A DNA stretch of 26,851 nt from Gymnopus androsaceus JB14 (taxonomy: Eukaryota > Basidiomycota > Agaricomycetes > Agaricales > Omphalotaceae). Positions 1 to 10,771 of this stretch are shown piece after piece. The translations under genes were made by a program, and so were the position numbers. The stretch covers positions 1 through 26,851 of the forward strand of contig ML769906.1 of the NCBI GenBank assembly GCA_009733575.1. The letters run 5' to 3'. A model generated the notes under the pieces. It had not been told where the DNA came from and searched no databases. It saw only the letters and a list, made by a program, of their open reading frames with translations. The stretch's first letter is position 1. Each line of letters starts with the position of its first letter.

Positions 1-511
1 TCTAATAGAAGGTTTAGAGAAATTTCATCCCCTCATTGCACCTGCTATGTCTAGGATTCTGGAGTCCTTTGAAAGATGACAACTGGTTTGTCAGAGGGAG
101 AGCAATTGATTTTCTGTCTGAGCTTTCCAAGCATGGTGAGCTCCTCTCCAAGTTGATATTTCATGGAAACCATTCTAATAGAAGGTTTAGAGAAATTTCA
201 TCCCCTCATTGCACCTGCTATGTCTAGGATCCTGGAGTCCTTGAAAGATGACGAGTGGTATATCAGAGAGGCAGCAATCAATTGTCTATCAGAGCTTGCC
301 AAGTATGGTGAGCTCCTTTCCAAGTTGATATTTTATGTAAACCATTCTAATAGAAGGTTTAGAGAAATTGCATGCCCTTATTGCTTCTGCCTTGTCCAGG
401 ATTCTGGAGTCATTGAAAGATGAAGATGAAGATAACCGAAGGGCAGCAGTTCATTGCCTGTTTCAGTTGTCTAAGCATGCGGGGCTGAGCTTCATCAATC
501 TTATTGAGTAA
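1..511 (+). CDS. HEAT-repeat protein, 3' end (partial, one frameshift)
   Basis: This is the last part of a gene made of tandem HEAT repeats, a helical scaffold fold used for protein binding; the partner cannot be read from sequence. I model exons at 18-135, 191-307 and 363-511, separated by 55-nt introns (136-190 and 308-362) that start GTGAGC, carry a TTCTAATAG branch region and end TTTAG. The middle exon is exactly 117 nt, or 39 codons, one HEAT unit. Its pattern is PAMSRILESLKDDEWYIRE followed by AAINCLSELAKY. In the last repeat the donor has become GCGGGG, so translation runs on to a TAA at 509-511. The first visible exon is 118 nt because it has one extra T (gagtcctttgaaag against gagtccttgaaag), which breaks the frame. 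That is either a real lesion or an assembly error. The 5' end lies outside the window. Confidence 0.65.
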
Positions 512-638
512 ATGTCTATGACATGTTCTTTAGACCAATCTCATGAAACTTCCAAATGCATTGCTAATCATTGTAAGGTTTTTTGAGCACCATGATCAAG
601 CAAGCATATTGCAAGCATATGTATCAACAAATCAATCT

Positions 639-790
639 CATCAGCAAAACCTGGGTGATGCTCATCAATGTTTTAGCAATTTACAGTAAGTCATATGAGG
701 TTAAGTATAGCAGCCATAGTTCTACAGAATTATGAAGTGCTATAGATTCCTGGGGCCTTCCATGAGCTTCTGTAAGTGTATCGCAGCGTT
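639..790 (+). repeat. Dispersed repeat R1, copy 1
   Basis: It begins with CATCAGCAAAACCTGGGTG at 639-657, a 19-mer that recurs exactly on the minus strand at 20051-20069 and with one change at 19352-19370. The sequence that follows is rich in tatagcagc, tagca and gctatag words, as in the other copies, but has diverged. No coding potential is visible. It is probably one end of a small non-autonomous element. The right boundary is approximate. Confidence 0.5.
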
Positions 791-844
791 GGAGGACAAG
801 TCTAGAAATGGAAACGGAAACGAGGAAGCCCTCATACTGTTGAA

Positions 845-1109
845 TGTTGTGAGAGCAAACAACTATATTAAGTATTGAAATACCTAGAAACGGACATGGA
901 AACAAGAAAACTAATGATCAGTAAGTAAGTATCTAGGTATGACCAAAAAGGAGAAACATACCTCTCAGACTGTCAAACATAGCGAGAGCAAACAGCTGAG
1001 CGGCGATGGTGGTGGGAATGGGAAGCATATAAGCTTCACAGTCACATGAGTAATAGGACTAAACCGGATAAGGATGCAAAGTAAGGGCAATAAGATATGA
1101 CATCCAACA
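845..1109 (-). mobile_element. Possible Copia-like LTR (solo or 3' remnant)
   Basis: On the minus strand this 265-bp stretch starts TGTTGGATGTC and ends CTCTCACAACA, the TG...CA form of an LTR. Just upstream on the same strand is a purine-rich CTGCTGGGAGTG next to a C run, which resembles the polypurine tract and 3'-LTR junction of Copia-type retroelements. I find no second LTR in the window, no reverse transcriptase or integrase next to it, and no matching 5-bp target duplication (flanks ttgaa and cactc). The call rests on end structure only. Confidence 0.3.
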
Positions 1110-1999
1110 CACTCCCAGCAGGGGGGTTCAAGAAGAACAAGAATCAATGAAAAACTAGTCCAAGATATATGCAGTGTATATAATGTAAATCAGAATAAAG
1201 GGACTTTGTAAACATGTTGACACCAGGAATGTGCTAGTCTCGAGAATCCAGACTCAAACAATACAACGATACTATGTATGTAGAGTGCTGTTATAAACAT
1301 TAATTCTGATGAGTGCTGGCCATGGAGCTCAATGAATGATAGGTTGATCTCTCCAGTGTTGCTGCTGGTGGCTCACATTTTTCAAAGGTCACTCAGTAGT
1401 TGCAGTCAAAATGATATTTTCCCCTGTTCAGCCAAGAAAACCAGCAAAACAAATTCCGTTGATGCAATTCTGAATCTTACTGCTCACATTCAAGGGAAAG
1501 CTAATCACCAATTTTCCTTTGATTTTCCTCATTTAGTACAAGCTTTCATTTGAATGAAGAATTTCTCTTCAATAAATACTTTGATGCTTGCTTATGACTA
1601 TAATTATGACTGACTCTTGAGTTGACTTGAGTGAGTATGCAGCTTGAACAATGTTCACAGTTCACATATTCACATGAACATTATTCACAATAAGGCTACG
1701 GCCGTAGTACCCATACCGTATTCCGTACGTTCCGTACGTTCTTGGTACGTTCCGTTGGACCTTCGAACAGTAGTCGTACGGCACGGATATGGCTTCAAAC
1801 GTATCGTACGAGTCTCTTATGACTTATGATTCCAATTTTTTTAACAACTACGAGTTACTACCAACGAGTTACTAATGATCATGATTTCTTTGTGATGTGT
1901 GTAGTACCATCTGACTTTGATCTTGCGGCCTCTGAGAGTCTGAACGACTCGACACTGTCTACCGCCAGAAGGCAAGCAAAATAGCACAGGGGTTCCAGA
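1110..1999. other. Gene-free stretch with a CGTACG-rich patch
   Basis: I see no convincing exon. At 1696-1707 there is a 12-bp palindrome, CTACGGCCGTAG. At about 1711-1755 short tacgttccgt and ccgtacgtt words repeat. The rest is AT-rich sequence without recognisable content. Confidence 0.4.
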
Positions 2000-3232
2000 T
2001 GAATCGTCCTCTCTGGAAATCCGCATCTTGGTGTTCAGAAGCATCCCAGGAGCGAACATGACGAGGAGCTCGATGAAGATCCGGAAGCGGAAGTGAACGT
2101 TAGGAAGAGAGCCAAGAAAATTCCTTCCAATACTGATTGACAGCTTACTGTCGTACCCGCCTCGAAAAGCAAGAAGAGAGTGCCCCCGGAATTCAGGAAA
2201 GTTAAAGGCAAGTTTGGCCTCCTGGAGAAATTCGCGAAAGACGCACCTTTGGATATTTTCTTCGAGGTGAGCGCGCGCGGGTTTTCATGGTTTCTGTAGA
2301 TCAACTCTGAAGTATATACATCAGGTCTTTATGCACCTTGAACCAGGCGACCTGCTTCAACTTGCCCGCGCCTCGAAGAATTTACGGAACGTTCTGCTAC
2401 GCAAATCCTCCGAGAGCATTTGGCGTACTGCCAGGTCAAACGTGGGTCTCCCGCCTCCTCCCAATGATTTGAGCGAACCACAATATGCCCACTTGGTTTT
2501 CTTCGATGGTTACTGCCATGTGAGTTCTTAATATCCGATCATTGTAGCAGACTGCCAAAACTCGTATTATGTAGAATTGCTTGGGGAGACCTAGGCCACG
2601 ATATCATCACCGTGAAACATTATTTTGGGTCTTGCGAATGAGATGTTGCAAAACCTGTGCTTCGAAACTGTGTGTATTACAGCTTGCTTATCTGGGTATA
2701 TTGTTTAACGCACGAGGGACCTGGGATACAGGCTCACCACTCTGGACAAGGCGAAAAAATCATTGAAAATAGATGATCTTGTAGCAAATGTGATTCCATG
2801 CAAGAAACTTCCTGGAGGTGGTCAGTCCGAGTTGCTTCTTCATTTTCATTATCTTGTACTCAACGAACAATCAATCTAGAATTCCTCAAACTGCCCCAAG
2901 ATCTCCACTATAATGACTATTACGCTGTACAATCCTCCACAGCGGTGATGTATCAAGCTGGATTCAACGCACTTGAAACTGACGAAGAGCGAGTTGCTTG
3001 GCTGGAGAGTATGAAGAAGGTAAAAGAAAAACGGTTGCAGGTAAGCAGTTCGGTGCAAGTTTCATATTCCGAGTCCATCTCACAAGATATGTATTAGCAT
3101 GCTACTAGTACTCTTTCCCATCAGTGGGAAGTTGCTCGCAACCGGGAACGAAATGCACCGTTTGTCAAGCATCTGATGGCATTGAGTGCTGCTGTGGTAT
3201 CTCGGTGGACCGCGGCGGGGAGGACTTTTTAG
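2000..3232 (+). pseudogene. F-box/zinc-knuckle family, copy A (decayed)
   Basis: Copy A belongs to a family whose F-box would recruit an SCF ubiquitin ligase; the target is unknown. Modelled exons: about 2000-2266, 2325-2519, 2575-2669, 2717-2820, 2880-3040 and 3098-3232, all joined in phase. Exon 1 ends APLDIFFE. Exon 2 is the F-box (MHLEPGDLLQLARASKNLR, then SEPQYAHLVFFDGYCH). Exon 3 has a Cys-rich knuckle (NCLG...RCCKTCASKL). Exon 4 has IPCKKLPGG, and exon 5 contains FNALETDEERVAWLESMKK. The C-terminal exon reads SAAVVSRWTAAG and then, after an apparent 4-nt loss relative to the expected GWEDFL, stops at 3230-3232. Exon 1 has an in-frame TGA at 2138-2140 and a frame change near 2030. From exon 2 onward the copy is intact up to the last exon, so a shorter protein starting at the ATG at 2331 cannot be excluded. 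Confidence 0.7.
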
Positions 3233-3642
3233 CGTATATTTTTGCATGAAAGTGTTGAATCTGGTTCATAAGTTTCTGTTCCTGCAATCCCGAATCCCGG
3301 ACTTTCTCGTACATACTGTACATATACTGCCGCTTGAATATGTTGAATTACCTGCATAGGCTTGCATGTAAAGGTCTGGTTCAACGAAGTATCCTGCTTT
3401 AAGAACGGTGTTTCAATGTGTATGATAATTAAGTACGAGCATATGAACGAGTACTCGATGTGCACCATTCCAGTTGATGCTTGACAAGAAAGAGAAGACA
3501 ACTCGCCAACGATATCTTCTATCTGAATTCCTACGTTACAACTTGGACCCCAGCCTCCTACTCCAGATCATAAAGCGACTAGCTGCTTCAACACGCCGTC
3601 CGATTTCTGCCACTCAGTCGAGAATTATGAAGTCAGAATTCA
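3233..3642. other. No recognisable feature
   Basis: This is the spacer between F-box copy A and the inverted-repeat element. A 68-codon open frame (3474-3680) runs across the left end of that element. It has no splice-supported neighbours and no family I recognise, so I do not call it a gene. Confidence 0.4.
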
Positions 3643-4394
3643 CCAAATATCTCAACTTTCGACTGATCCAGTTTGATTGAGTTTGTATACTTTGACTTTG
3701 CTTAAGTTCAACTTTTTGTGTATGATTTTAGTTCAACTCGAAAGCATTCAACTTCAACTTTATACAATCCAACCATACCCCACTAAGTTTAACTTCTATA
3801 GAGCTCAGGAAGTATCAGCTAAGACAAAGATTGAAACATCATTGCTACAACATTAGCAGGCCCTAGAGCAAGCCTTGCATAAGCTTAATTCTAATTTGGG
3901 AACAATTTCCCCAACAGAAATACAATTCTGCCCTGCTAGAGATACATTTTCCACCCAGAACCAGCCTAAAAAAATTCCAGACAGTCTTCTGAAGTGGAAT
4001 TGTGGCCAATGAGGGGGAAGTTGTAGGGAAATGGATAAATGTCCAAGTGACATGGGGCAAAATGGGGACCAAAAAACTCGCCATAAACTAATCCCTCCAA
4101 AGTTAAAACGATACAATGTTATTGAGAACAAGCCTGGCTCAAACAGATTGTATTATGCTCTTCTTGATAGGTTAACAGTACAATAGCATATATCATAAAG
4201 TTAATGTATTGCAAATAACTACAAAAACATGCATGGTCGAGAGTAGCAGTATTATTGCCTATATTCATAGTTAAAATAAATGGAAATTGAAAGTTGAAGT
4301 TGGTCAAAAAGTTGAATGTTCAAGTGGAACATGTGATTTCAAGTTGAAAGTTAAAACCCAAAGTTGAAATCGGAGTCGAAGCTGAAATATTTGG
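3643..4394. mobile_element. 752-bp terminal-inverted-repeat element with TTCAACTT subterminal repeats
   Basis: The left end (3643-3665) reads CCAAATATCTCAACTTTCGA. The reverse complement of the right end (4374-4394) reads CCAAATATTTCAGCTTCGACT, a roughly 21-bp imperfect terminal inverted repeat. Inside each end for about 100 bp, TTCAACTT-type words recur on opposite strands (for example ttcaactcg and cttcaacttt on the left, aaagttgaag and aagttgaat on the right). The middle has no transposase frame. This is the structure of a non-autonomous DNA transposon (MITE or fold-back type). A 2-bp CA flanks both ends and could be a target duplication, but it is too short to prove insertion. Confidence 0.55.
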
Positions 4395-4480
4395 CAAAAA
4401 CAGACGCCATAGAGAATACTGGAAAAAAGAAGTGAATGGTGAGCATATAGAACTCCGATTAAATTCACCAGAATCTTACT

Positions 4481-5670
4481 TTACTTGCCGGGTTCATGCA
4501 GGCGAGCAGCGTATTGGTCCCGGCAAATGCAGCATACAAGATGCGAAAAAGTTTTCAGAAAACAATATATAACACCCGAATTGGTTCTTACTGTATAGAT
4601 CCCAGCTTGCATATCCTTCATGCGTTCAAGGAAAGCATCTTGCTCTTCCTTGCTTTGAAGTGCATCAAACTCGGCTTGGTACGCTACCAACATGGAAGGC
4701 TTGTGATAAAGTACAAGCCCCACATGCTCAACTTCAAAGGCTACATGACGATTGAGCCAATTTTCGACATCGCGAAGAATGAAGAAACTAACATTCACCA
4801 TTGTCATCGATGTCCCAGGCCAAGAAAAACACACTCTTTAAACGTATATCCAGGCTGATGGTGCCCCACATCTCTTCTGCCATAGAGTATCTGTATTCCG
4901 CATGGGTTAAGCAAAGAATGAGGAGTTTATTTTTCTAAAACACATACAATTCCAGAGAACAATCCCTGCAGCATCTAATTTGAAATTGCTCAGACAAGCT
5001 TACTTTCCCAGTGCTTTTGCGCAAGCATTTCTAGCAGACATTTTGGTGTCTTGTTGTGGATGACATTGATGACTTACATGGCAGTAATTATCGAAAAAGA
5101 GCAAGTGCGCGTATTCAGGTTCACTCATGTCACTTGGAATTTTCAGGAGACCAGGCTCGACATTGTTGCAAGCTGTATGCCAAATGCTCTTGGACAATTT
5201 TCTCATCAAGACGTTTTGTAGATCCTTCGAGGTGCGAGCAAGTTGGAGTAGATCGCCTGGTTCAAGGTGCATGAAGATCTGAAGAAAATACTTGAATTGA
5301 CATGTAGAAACCATGAAAAAATGTGCTTACCTCAAAGAATATTTCCAAAGGCATGTCTTTTGCAAGTTTCTCCAAGAGTCCCTTCTTGCCTCAAGTTTTC
5401 TTGGATCCCTGAAGCATTTTATTTATCCCCTTTACAGCATATTCATCACCCTGGCCAGAATAGCCTTTTCCAGCCTTCTTTTTTGCTCTTTGACTCTCGT
5501 CTTCTTCCTCTTCTTCGCTCCTGCAATGCTTGCGATCATCAGTGCTTGCGATCATCAGTGCTGAGATTGGCATTGTCTGCAGAGGGCAATATTTCGGAGT
5601 TGTCTGTGGTTTTATTGCGAAGCCTAAGAGAACGTCTCAATTGTGGATTGAGCAAGTGATGGGCGCTAGC
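4481..5670 (-). pseudogene. F-box/zinc-knuckle family, copy B (decayed, 3' truncated)
   Basis: On the minus strand the exons are about 5573-5331, 5278-5078, 5030-4948, 4890 to the GTTAGT donor near 4775, and the following C-terminal exon. They translate as LLEKLAKDMPLEIFFE, then MHLEPGDLLQLARTSKDLQ, CLRKSTGK...RCCRDCSLEL, and AYQAEFDALQSKEEQDAF. Three lesions are visible. A TGA sits in exon 1 where copy E has Gln (V-Q-G-K against T-stop-G-K). A 16-bp tandem duplication (plus strand 5529-5560) shifts the N-terminal frame. After the EEQDAF exon the splice acceptor has changed from ttctag, as in copy E, to tttttcg. Reading then continues only to HEPGK and stop, and the GW...LTERGW exons are missing. 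Family membership is certain; function is lost or altered. Confidence 0.7.
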
Positions 5671-6544
5671 AAGTTGCCACTCTTGCTCTTTGACCATTCA
5701 CAACCAAAAGGATATCTATATGCAATCCTTTCCCTGTTTGAGCTTCATTTCTCATTATTCTATCATATTTTGCGCATTAATCTTGCACTTACAAACGTGG
5801 CGGTCAGTCTTTGCATCTGTATTTTGGTTTTTCTTTTGGAGGCCACGTACAGTGAGTTTTTCGTTCTCTAGGCTCATGCAAATCTTTAGATGGTGAATTT
5901 ATTTTTCATTCTCATATAGCCGCTTTCCATTTCAGCCTGGCAGCAGCCTACCACGGATAGCTGCCAAAATAACTAGTCATCACTCTGGTATTTGTTCCAA
6001 TCTCGAGGATACACTCTGGACGACTGGTTGTCCAGCCTTAACACATTTACCTCCCAATAACACTTCTCACCAAACAAAGGACAATGAGAACATATCTTCC
6101 AGTGAGCTGATCTAGATATGTGAATGTCATTCTGGTAATCTAGTCTGCACTTTTAGTGTCCACATCATTTCCAGCGTGTACCCGGGATTCCCACAATGTG
6201 CTGATCATCCAGTGTGTTGGAATATTGCACGCAATCACCATGCGGACGGATGCTGCCATTGTCAGAAATTATGCTTTGTCTTTGATTAACAAGCTATGAG
6301 GACCTTGTTGGCCAGTTGAGGCTGCTATCTAACAACATGCTTCCGGGACTGGGAGGGCATCTCCTTGTCTGGTTTAAGTAATGCTGAGGGTGAGGCAGCT
6401 ACACCACTGGGTTATTTGGATTTCAAAGAAGATGATATCGGTGAACAGGATACATTGAAGGAGAAGTAGGGAAGGATGGGAAGGAGTGGCTACCAAAGTC
6501 CCTCCACTGTCATTGATTGTCTGCCTCAAATCTGAATCCAATTC
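5671..6544. other. No recognisable feature
   Basis: The left part is the former upstream region of F-box copy B. It keeps a short cccatcactt match to the region before copy E. A short inverted pair, ctggac...gtccag, lies near 6018. No gene, RNA or repeat is evident in the remainder. Confidence 0.35.
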
Positions 6545-7240
6545 CAACTCCTACGCTGGCTACAGATGCTATTGCTATCTCACCACTGACCTCCCCTCCT
6601 TGCATGTCTCCCTCTTGCATCAGCTCCAGCAAATCCATTGTTACTGCATGTATTGGATGGAGTGGAGAAGGCTAAGGGGGATACATTTACTGCCGCTGCC
6701 AATGAAGATGAGGATGAGCAAGATGCAATGGAAGTGGGAGCAGGGAGGTCAGCATTGGGATGGGTTTTGGAAGGAGTCAAAGGTTACCAAGAAAAAGGAA
6801 AAGTAAGGAGGTTAGGAGGTGACAACTTCTAGTGTCTTGTTACTGCATAACTCCCTAGCTTCTGCTTTGTATTTGTGAAACCCCCACCCCGTCTTTCTTT
6901 CTTTTGCTGGATACACCTTCCACTTCTTACTGTGTCTTTGTCTGTGTTGCGCTCGATATCTGGACTCTGCATCTTTACCTACTTGTCTCCCTCTTAGCCG
7001 CCTCCATCTTTGGTCCTACGTTCTTCTTACTTGTGATGTTTCCTAACGGTGTTGTGCTAGCACTATCTCCATCTCATCTTTTGTCCCTTTTACTTACTAC
7101 CATGATAGTTCCTATTGCTCTCTATAGCTACGATTTCACCATGTGCTACAATTAATGCCTATGAGCTATTCATGATTTTTTACATTCACAACATGCACAT
7201 ATGTACAGTATATAGTTAAGCTATACTATCATGAATACAC
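6545..7240. repeat. Long dispersed repeat R2, copy 1
   Basis: It aligns in the same orientation with 12150-12940. Shared blocks include ctatctcaccactgacctc, then tggagtggagaaggctaag, the stretch around tgtgtctt...actctgcatc, and near the right end ctatagctacgat followed by tatactatcatgaatac. Spacing between blocks differs, so the copies are old or variable. The left part is open on both strands (on + it reads LLHVLDGVEKAK, matching LLHALDRVEKAK in copy 2), which hints at a former coding segment. The right part is pyrimidine-rich like a 3' untranslated region or element end. I cannot name the element. Confidence 0.5.
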
Positions 7241-7247
7241 CCTATTT

Positions 7248-8760
7248 TTAAAGATAAGATATACTGAGGCAAGGTCTCGTTTCACAGCCATCTTTATACT
7301 TGGCCAACATTTCCATCAGCTCCGTTTTCATGTTGTTCCAACCTTGAGGAGAAATAGGGTGAGTACAGAGACTGGGAGCCTTTAATAACACATCAAGTAT
7401 CATACCGCGATCAGTGAGCTTCTTGCTTTGATTGACAAGCTTGTGTTTCGAGAAAGGGTTGTCTCCCCATGGTGTAATCATAATCTCTGCTTCCTCACAC
7501 CATCCAATTTCGCCCAGTCAATCAAGGATACTATAACAACTGAGAAAAAGATGAATAGATGATCCTCTGAATATATCTTGTATCTTACTCTGCTTTTCTT
7601 TGCTTGTGAATAGCAACTAGCTCATCCGTACGAGCACAGAGTCTTGATTCCCCCCCACTCAATACAGGAAATGATATGCTAAACATTTTCAGATTGGAGA
7701 GATACCTGACTTATACTCCTTACCTGCCAGCCCTTTTTGTCTAGTTCCTTCATATGTTGAAGCCAAGCGTCTTGCTCATCTTGACTTTGAAGTGCATTGA
7801 ACTCAGCTTTATATGCCATCACTATGGAGGACTTGTCATATAACACAGGCCCTTTATGGAGAGCTTGATCTAACATTGAGCCAAGTTTGAGCAATGAAGG
7901 AGTAAAGAAACTGACCAGTGGGATTAAGGTATTTGCAAGGCAACATGACATCCTTTACGTGCATATCCAGGTCAAGTGAATTCTTAACCTTGCCCAGCAT
8001 AGACCATCTGTATTCTATGGGTTAATTGAACTCAGAGGCAACTTTAACAAACGTACAATTTTGGATGGCAATCATGACAATGTCTTATAAGAAAGGCCCC
8101 AGACATATGTAATTTCCTTCTTTTACACAGGCAGTTCTAGTAGAAGTTTTATTTTAGTGCCTGGTTGCAGATAATATTGACAACTTACATGACAGTATGA
8201 GTTGAAGAAGAGAAAGTGGGCATATTCAGGTTCGCTCAAATCATCTGGAAGGGGTGGGAGGCGATTTACATTAGATTGAGCAGTACGCCAAACACTTTCA
8301 GAAGATTTGCTCATCAAGATGTTCCGTAAATTCTTCGAGGTACGCGCCAGTCAAAGAAGATCACCTGGATCAAGGTGCATGAAGATCTATTAAAAAATAC
8401 TCAGTTGAGGCCAGTGCCAAGAAACTTCTAAAATACTTGGCTTGCCTTCAAAGAAAATGTCCAACAGCACATCTTTCGCAAGTTCTCCAAGTGTCCAAAC
8501 TTGCCTTGGCTTCTATTGAACTCACTGAGGCATCTTCTTCCTCTTTCGAGATTGTGCTACTAGATTCAGGTTTTTCACCCCATCAGATGCCGCTATTCCC
8601 AAGCTTTTTTTCTCCATCTCTTTTGACGGTGTCTCCTTCTCCATCAATAGTTGTCATTTTCAATCAAGGTGCTTGCAATCCTCAATACTGAGGGGGACCC
8701 ACACTTGTCTGACAGATAGAGAATCGTGTTTGCAGATATACTGTGGCCTTTGTCTCAAGT
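7248..8760 (-). pseudogene. F-box/zinc-knuckle family, copy C (decayed)
   Basis: All major exons of the family can be followed on the minus strand. They are a remnant of the lysine-rich exon 1, the F-box exon (MHLDPGDLL-stop-LARTSK...SEPEYAHFLFFNSYCH), the knuckle NCLCKRRKLHMSG, then MLGKVKNSLDLDMHVK with LPCKYLN, AYKAEFNALQSQDEQDAW, and a last pair of exons with GWCEEAE, KHKLVNQSKKLTDRG and WNNMKTELMEMLAKYKDG, ending in TAA at 7250-7248. TGA codons interrupt the F-box at 8351-8353 and the C-terminal helix at 7518-7520, where copy E has CGA (Arg). The exon 1 donor has changed from GAAGTGAGT to GAAGGCAAG. The knuckle has HC where other copies have CC. The C-terminal intron boundaries still work in phase. 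Confidence 0.7.
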
Positions 8761-9462
8761 TGAATGCCGAGCAATTCTCAGCCTTTGCAAAATCCAAGGT
8801 GGAATGCAGAAAGGAACAAAACGAAGCAACAGGCACTTATCAACCATGCTGGCCATTCAGGCATCAGGGGGGGGGGGTTTGGGGCTGTTTGCCATCCATT
8901 AAAGGCTTGAAGCTTCCTTCCTTGTTCCTTCCACCGGGCAGGTTCAACGAATGCTTCACGACATGCATGCTACTTTAATGACCTTTTTCAATGTAGTCCT
9001 CCTTTATATATGGCTGAACTTACAACACCGTCATAGATCTATTCTCACCTACTGCTATTTCAAGTATCAAGCGGTGGTGCAACTGGAGAAGGTCAGATTC
9101 AGCAAGCAGGGTTCTTACTTAATCGGGATTGCACTTCACATACCCATCAAGCCTTGTAAAGTTATTTAGCTTTTAGACAGCTAAGCATCCTCAACACTGG
9201 CTGCTGAATAATGTTCGATTAGCCAAAGCTGCATACTCACCCTCCACTGCTGAATCATACACAGGCCAGTTAAAGTAGGTAATGTATTATAGCCTAAGCT
9301 GCATCGAAAACAAATTATGATCATTAGTCGTTAATCATGAAAAACGGAGAGAGACTTGAGAGTAGCCAGTTGTAAACTATGATCATAAACAAGCAAGCAA
9401 GTATGTGTAGAAAAGAATTAATTGACAATGATGATAAGTAATAAGGGACAAAAGACAAGTTA
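8761..9462. other. No recognisable feature; contains a G11 run
   Basis: This lies between F-box copies C and D. A run of 11 G residues at 8867-8877 is the only striking element. Open frames here are short and lack family motifs or splice-supported partners. Confidence 0.35.
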
Positions 9463-10771
9463 CTTCCAACCTTGAGGAGAAATGGGATGAGCAAACAGAG
9501 GTTTCAATAGTACCATACATGATTATTGCGTGAGCATGCATTGACTGCCAGTGCTTTGCTCACCACCATCCCAATTTCTCCCAAATCAGTCGAGAATGCC
9601 TGGTGAAGACCAATGAAGAGCTAGGATACTCGTGAGCAGCATCTCTGTGGGCCTCCCAGTAGAGCACATGATATTGATATGCCTAAAAGTTTTCAGAAAT
9701 ATAATGTGTAACACCTGATTGGCTCTTACCAGCCAGATCTTCAGACTGTATTTTCTCATGCATTCAACGAAAGCATCTTGCTCTTCCTTAATTTGGAGTG
9801 CATCAAACTCAGCTTGTGGAGGCTGCCAGCATAGGGAGGCTTGTAATAAAATGCAGAATGGGTCTCCAACTTTACAGGCTGCATCTGAATGCTTGAGATA
9901 ATTTTCAGCATTGCACGAGAACAAAGAGACTAACCAGTTCCATCAGTTTTTTCCAATGTTCCAGAACAACAAAAATCACCTTCCTCTAAATGTATATCAA
10001 GGTTGAGGGAGGTCCACATCTCTTTTGCAGTAGAAGATCTGCATTCTGTATGGGTTACATTGAAGAACGGATGAGTGCAATGCATACAATTTTAGGTGAC
10101 AAATATTGCAGCATCTCATGCAATAATTCTCAGACAAGCTTACTTTCCTGCCATTGTGCAAGCAATACTAGTAGATGTTTTAGTGCCTTTGCTATGTATT
10201 AATATTGTGACTTATGTGGCAATACGAGTCAAAAAAGAGCTAGTGTGTGTATTCAGGTTCACTCATGTCATTTGGGAATATCTGGAAGGCCCTCCTTCAT
10301 GTTTGACCGGGTGGCATGCCAAATTGCTCTCTGACGATTGTTCATTAAGATGTTTTGTAAGTCCTTCAAGGTACGAGCAAGTTGGAGAAGATCACCAGGT
10401 TGAAGGTGCATGAAATCTGTGAGAATACTTGAATTGATTGTAGAAAACCATGAAAATACATAACTCACTTGAAGAAATTTTCCAAAGGTGCATTTTTTGC
10501 AAGCTTTTCTAAGAGTCCCCACTTGCCTCGGACCTTTCCTGAACTCCACTGGCATGTTCTTTATCCCCTTTGAGAGTGCTACAACAAGCACATTCTTCAC
10601 CCTTGCCAGAATGTCCTTTTGCTAGCCTTCTTTTTTTGCTCCTCGGATTCTCATCTCTCTTCTTCCCTCCTTGTGTGAGTCTTATTTGCAATAGTCAGCT
10701 GGAAACCAAAAAATTATCTGCAGATGCCAGTTCGTAGTTTATCTGAAAGCCTCAGGAGAGCATCTAGCCAT
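9463..10771 (-). pseudogene. F-box/zinc-knuckle family, copy D (heavily decayed)
   Basis: The start at 10771 (ATGGCTAGATGCTCTC on the minus strand) matches the start context of copy E. Following exons give GLLEKLAKNAPLENFF (after a frameshift), MHLQPGDLLQLARTLKDLQ, the knuckle YCLHNGRKVSL...MRCCNICHLKL, and AEFDALQIKEEQDAFVE. There are many lesions: a one-base insertion and a one-base loss around exon 1, an extra A before the DMSEPEY segment (CCCAAATGACATG), a TAG where other copies have Leu in AHLLFF, and a donor after TGCCAC changed from GTAAGT to ATAAGT. The last recognisable block (9466-9520) is the CTCCTCAAG acceptor and GTTGGAA of the final exon, after which homology is lost. This copy is clearly non-functional. 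Confidence 0.65.

Noticed and set aside
4496..4858. 120-codon plus-strand open frame
   Set aside because: It is antisense to the well-supported exons of F-box copy B (AYQAEFDALQ segment) and is a shadow.
5267..5871. 130- and 113-codon plus-strand open frames with hydrophobic ends
   Set aside because: They are largely antisense to exon 1 and the upstream region of copy B, with no family similarity that I can see.
8867..8877. G11 homopolymer as a possible phase-variation or regulatory tract
   Set aside because: It lies in a gene-free stretch, and a lone homopolymer gives no evidence of function.
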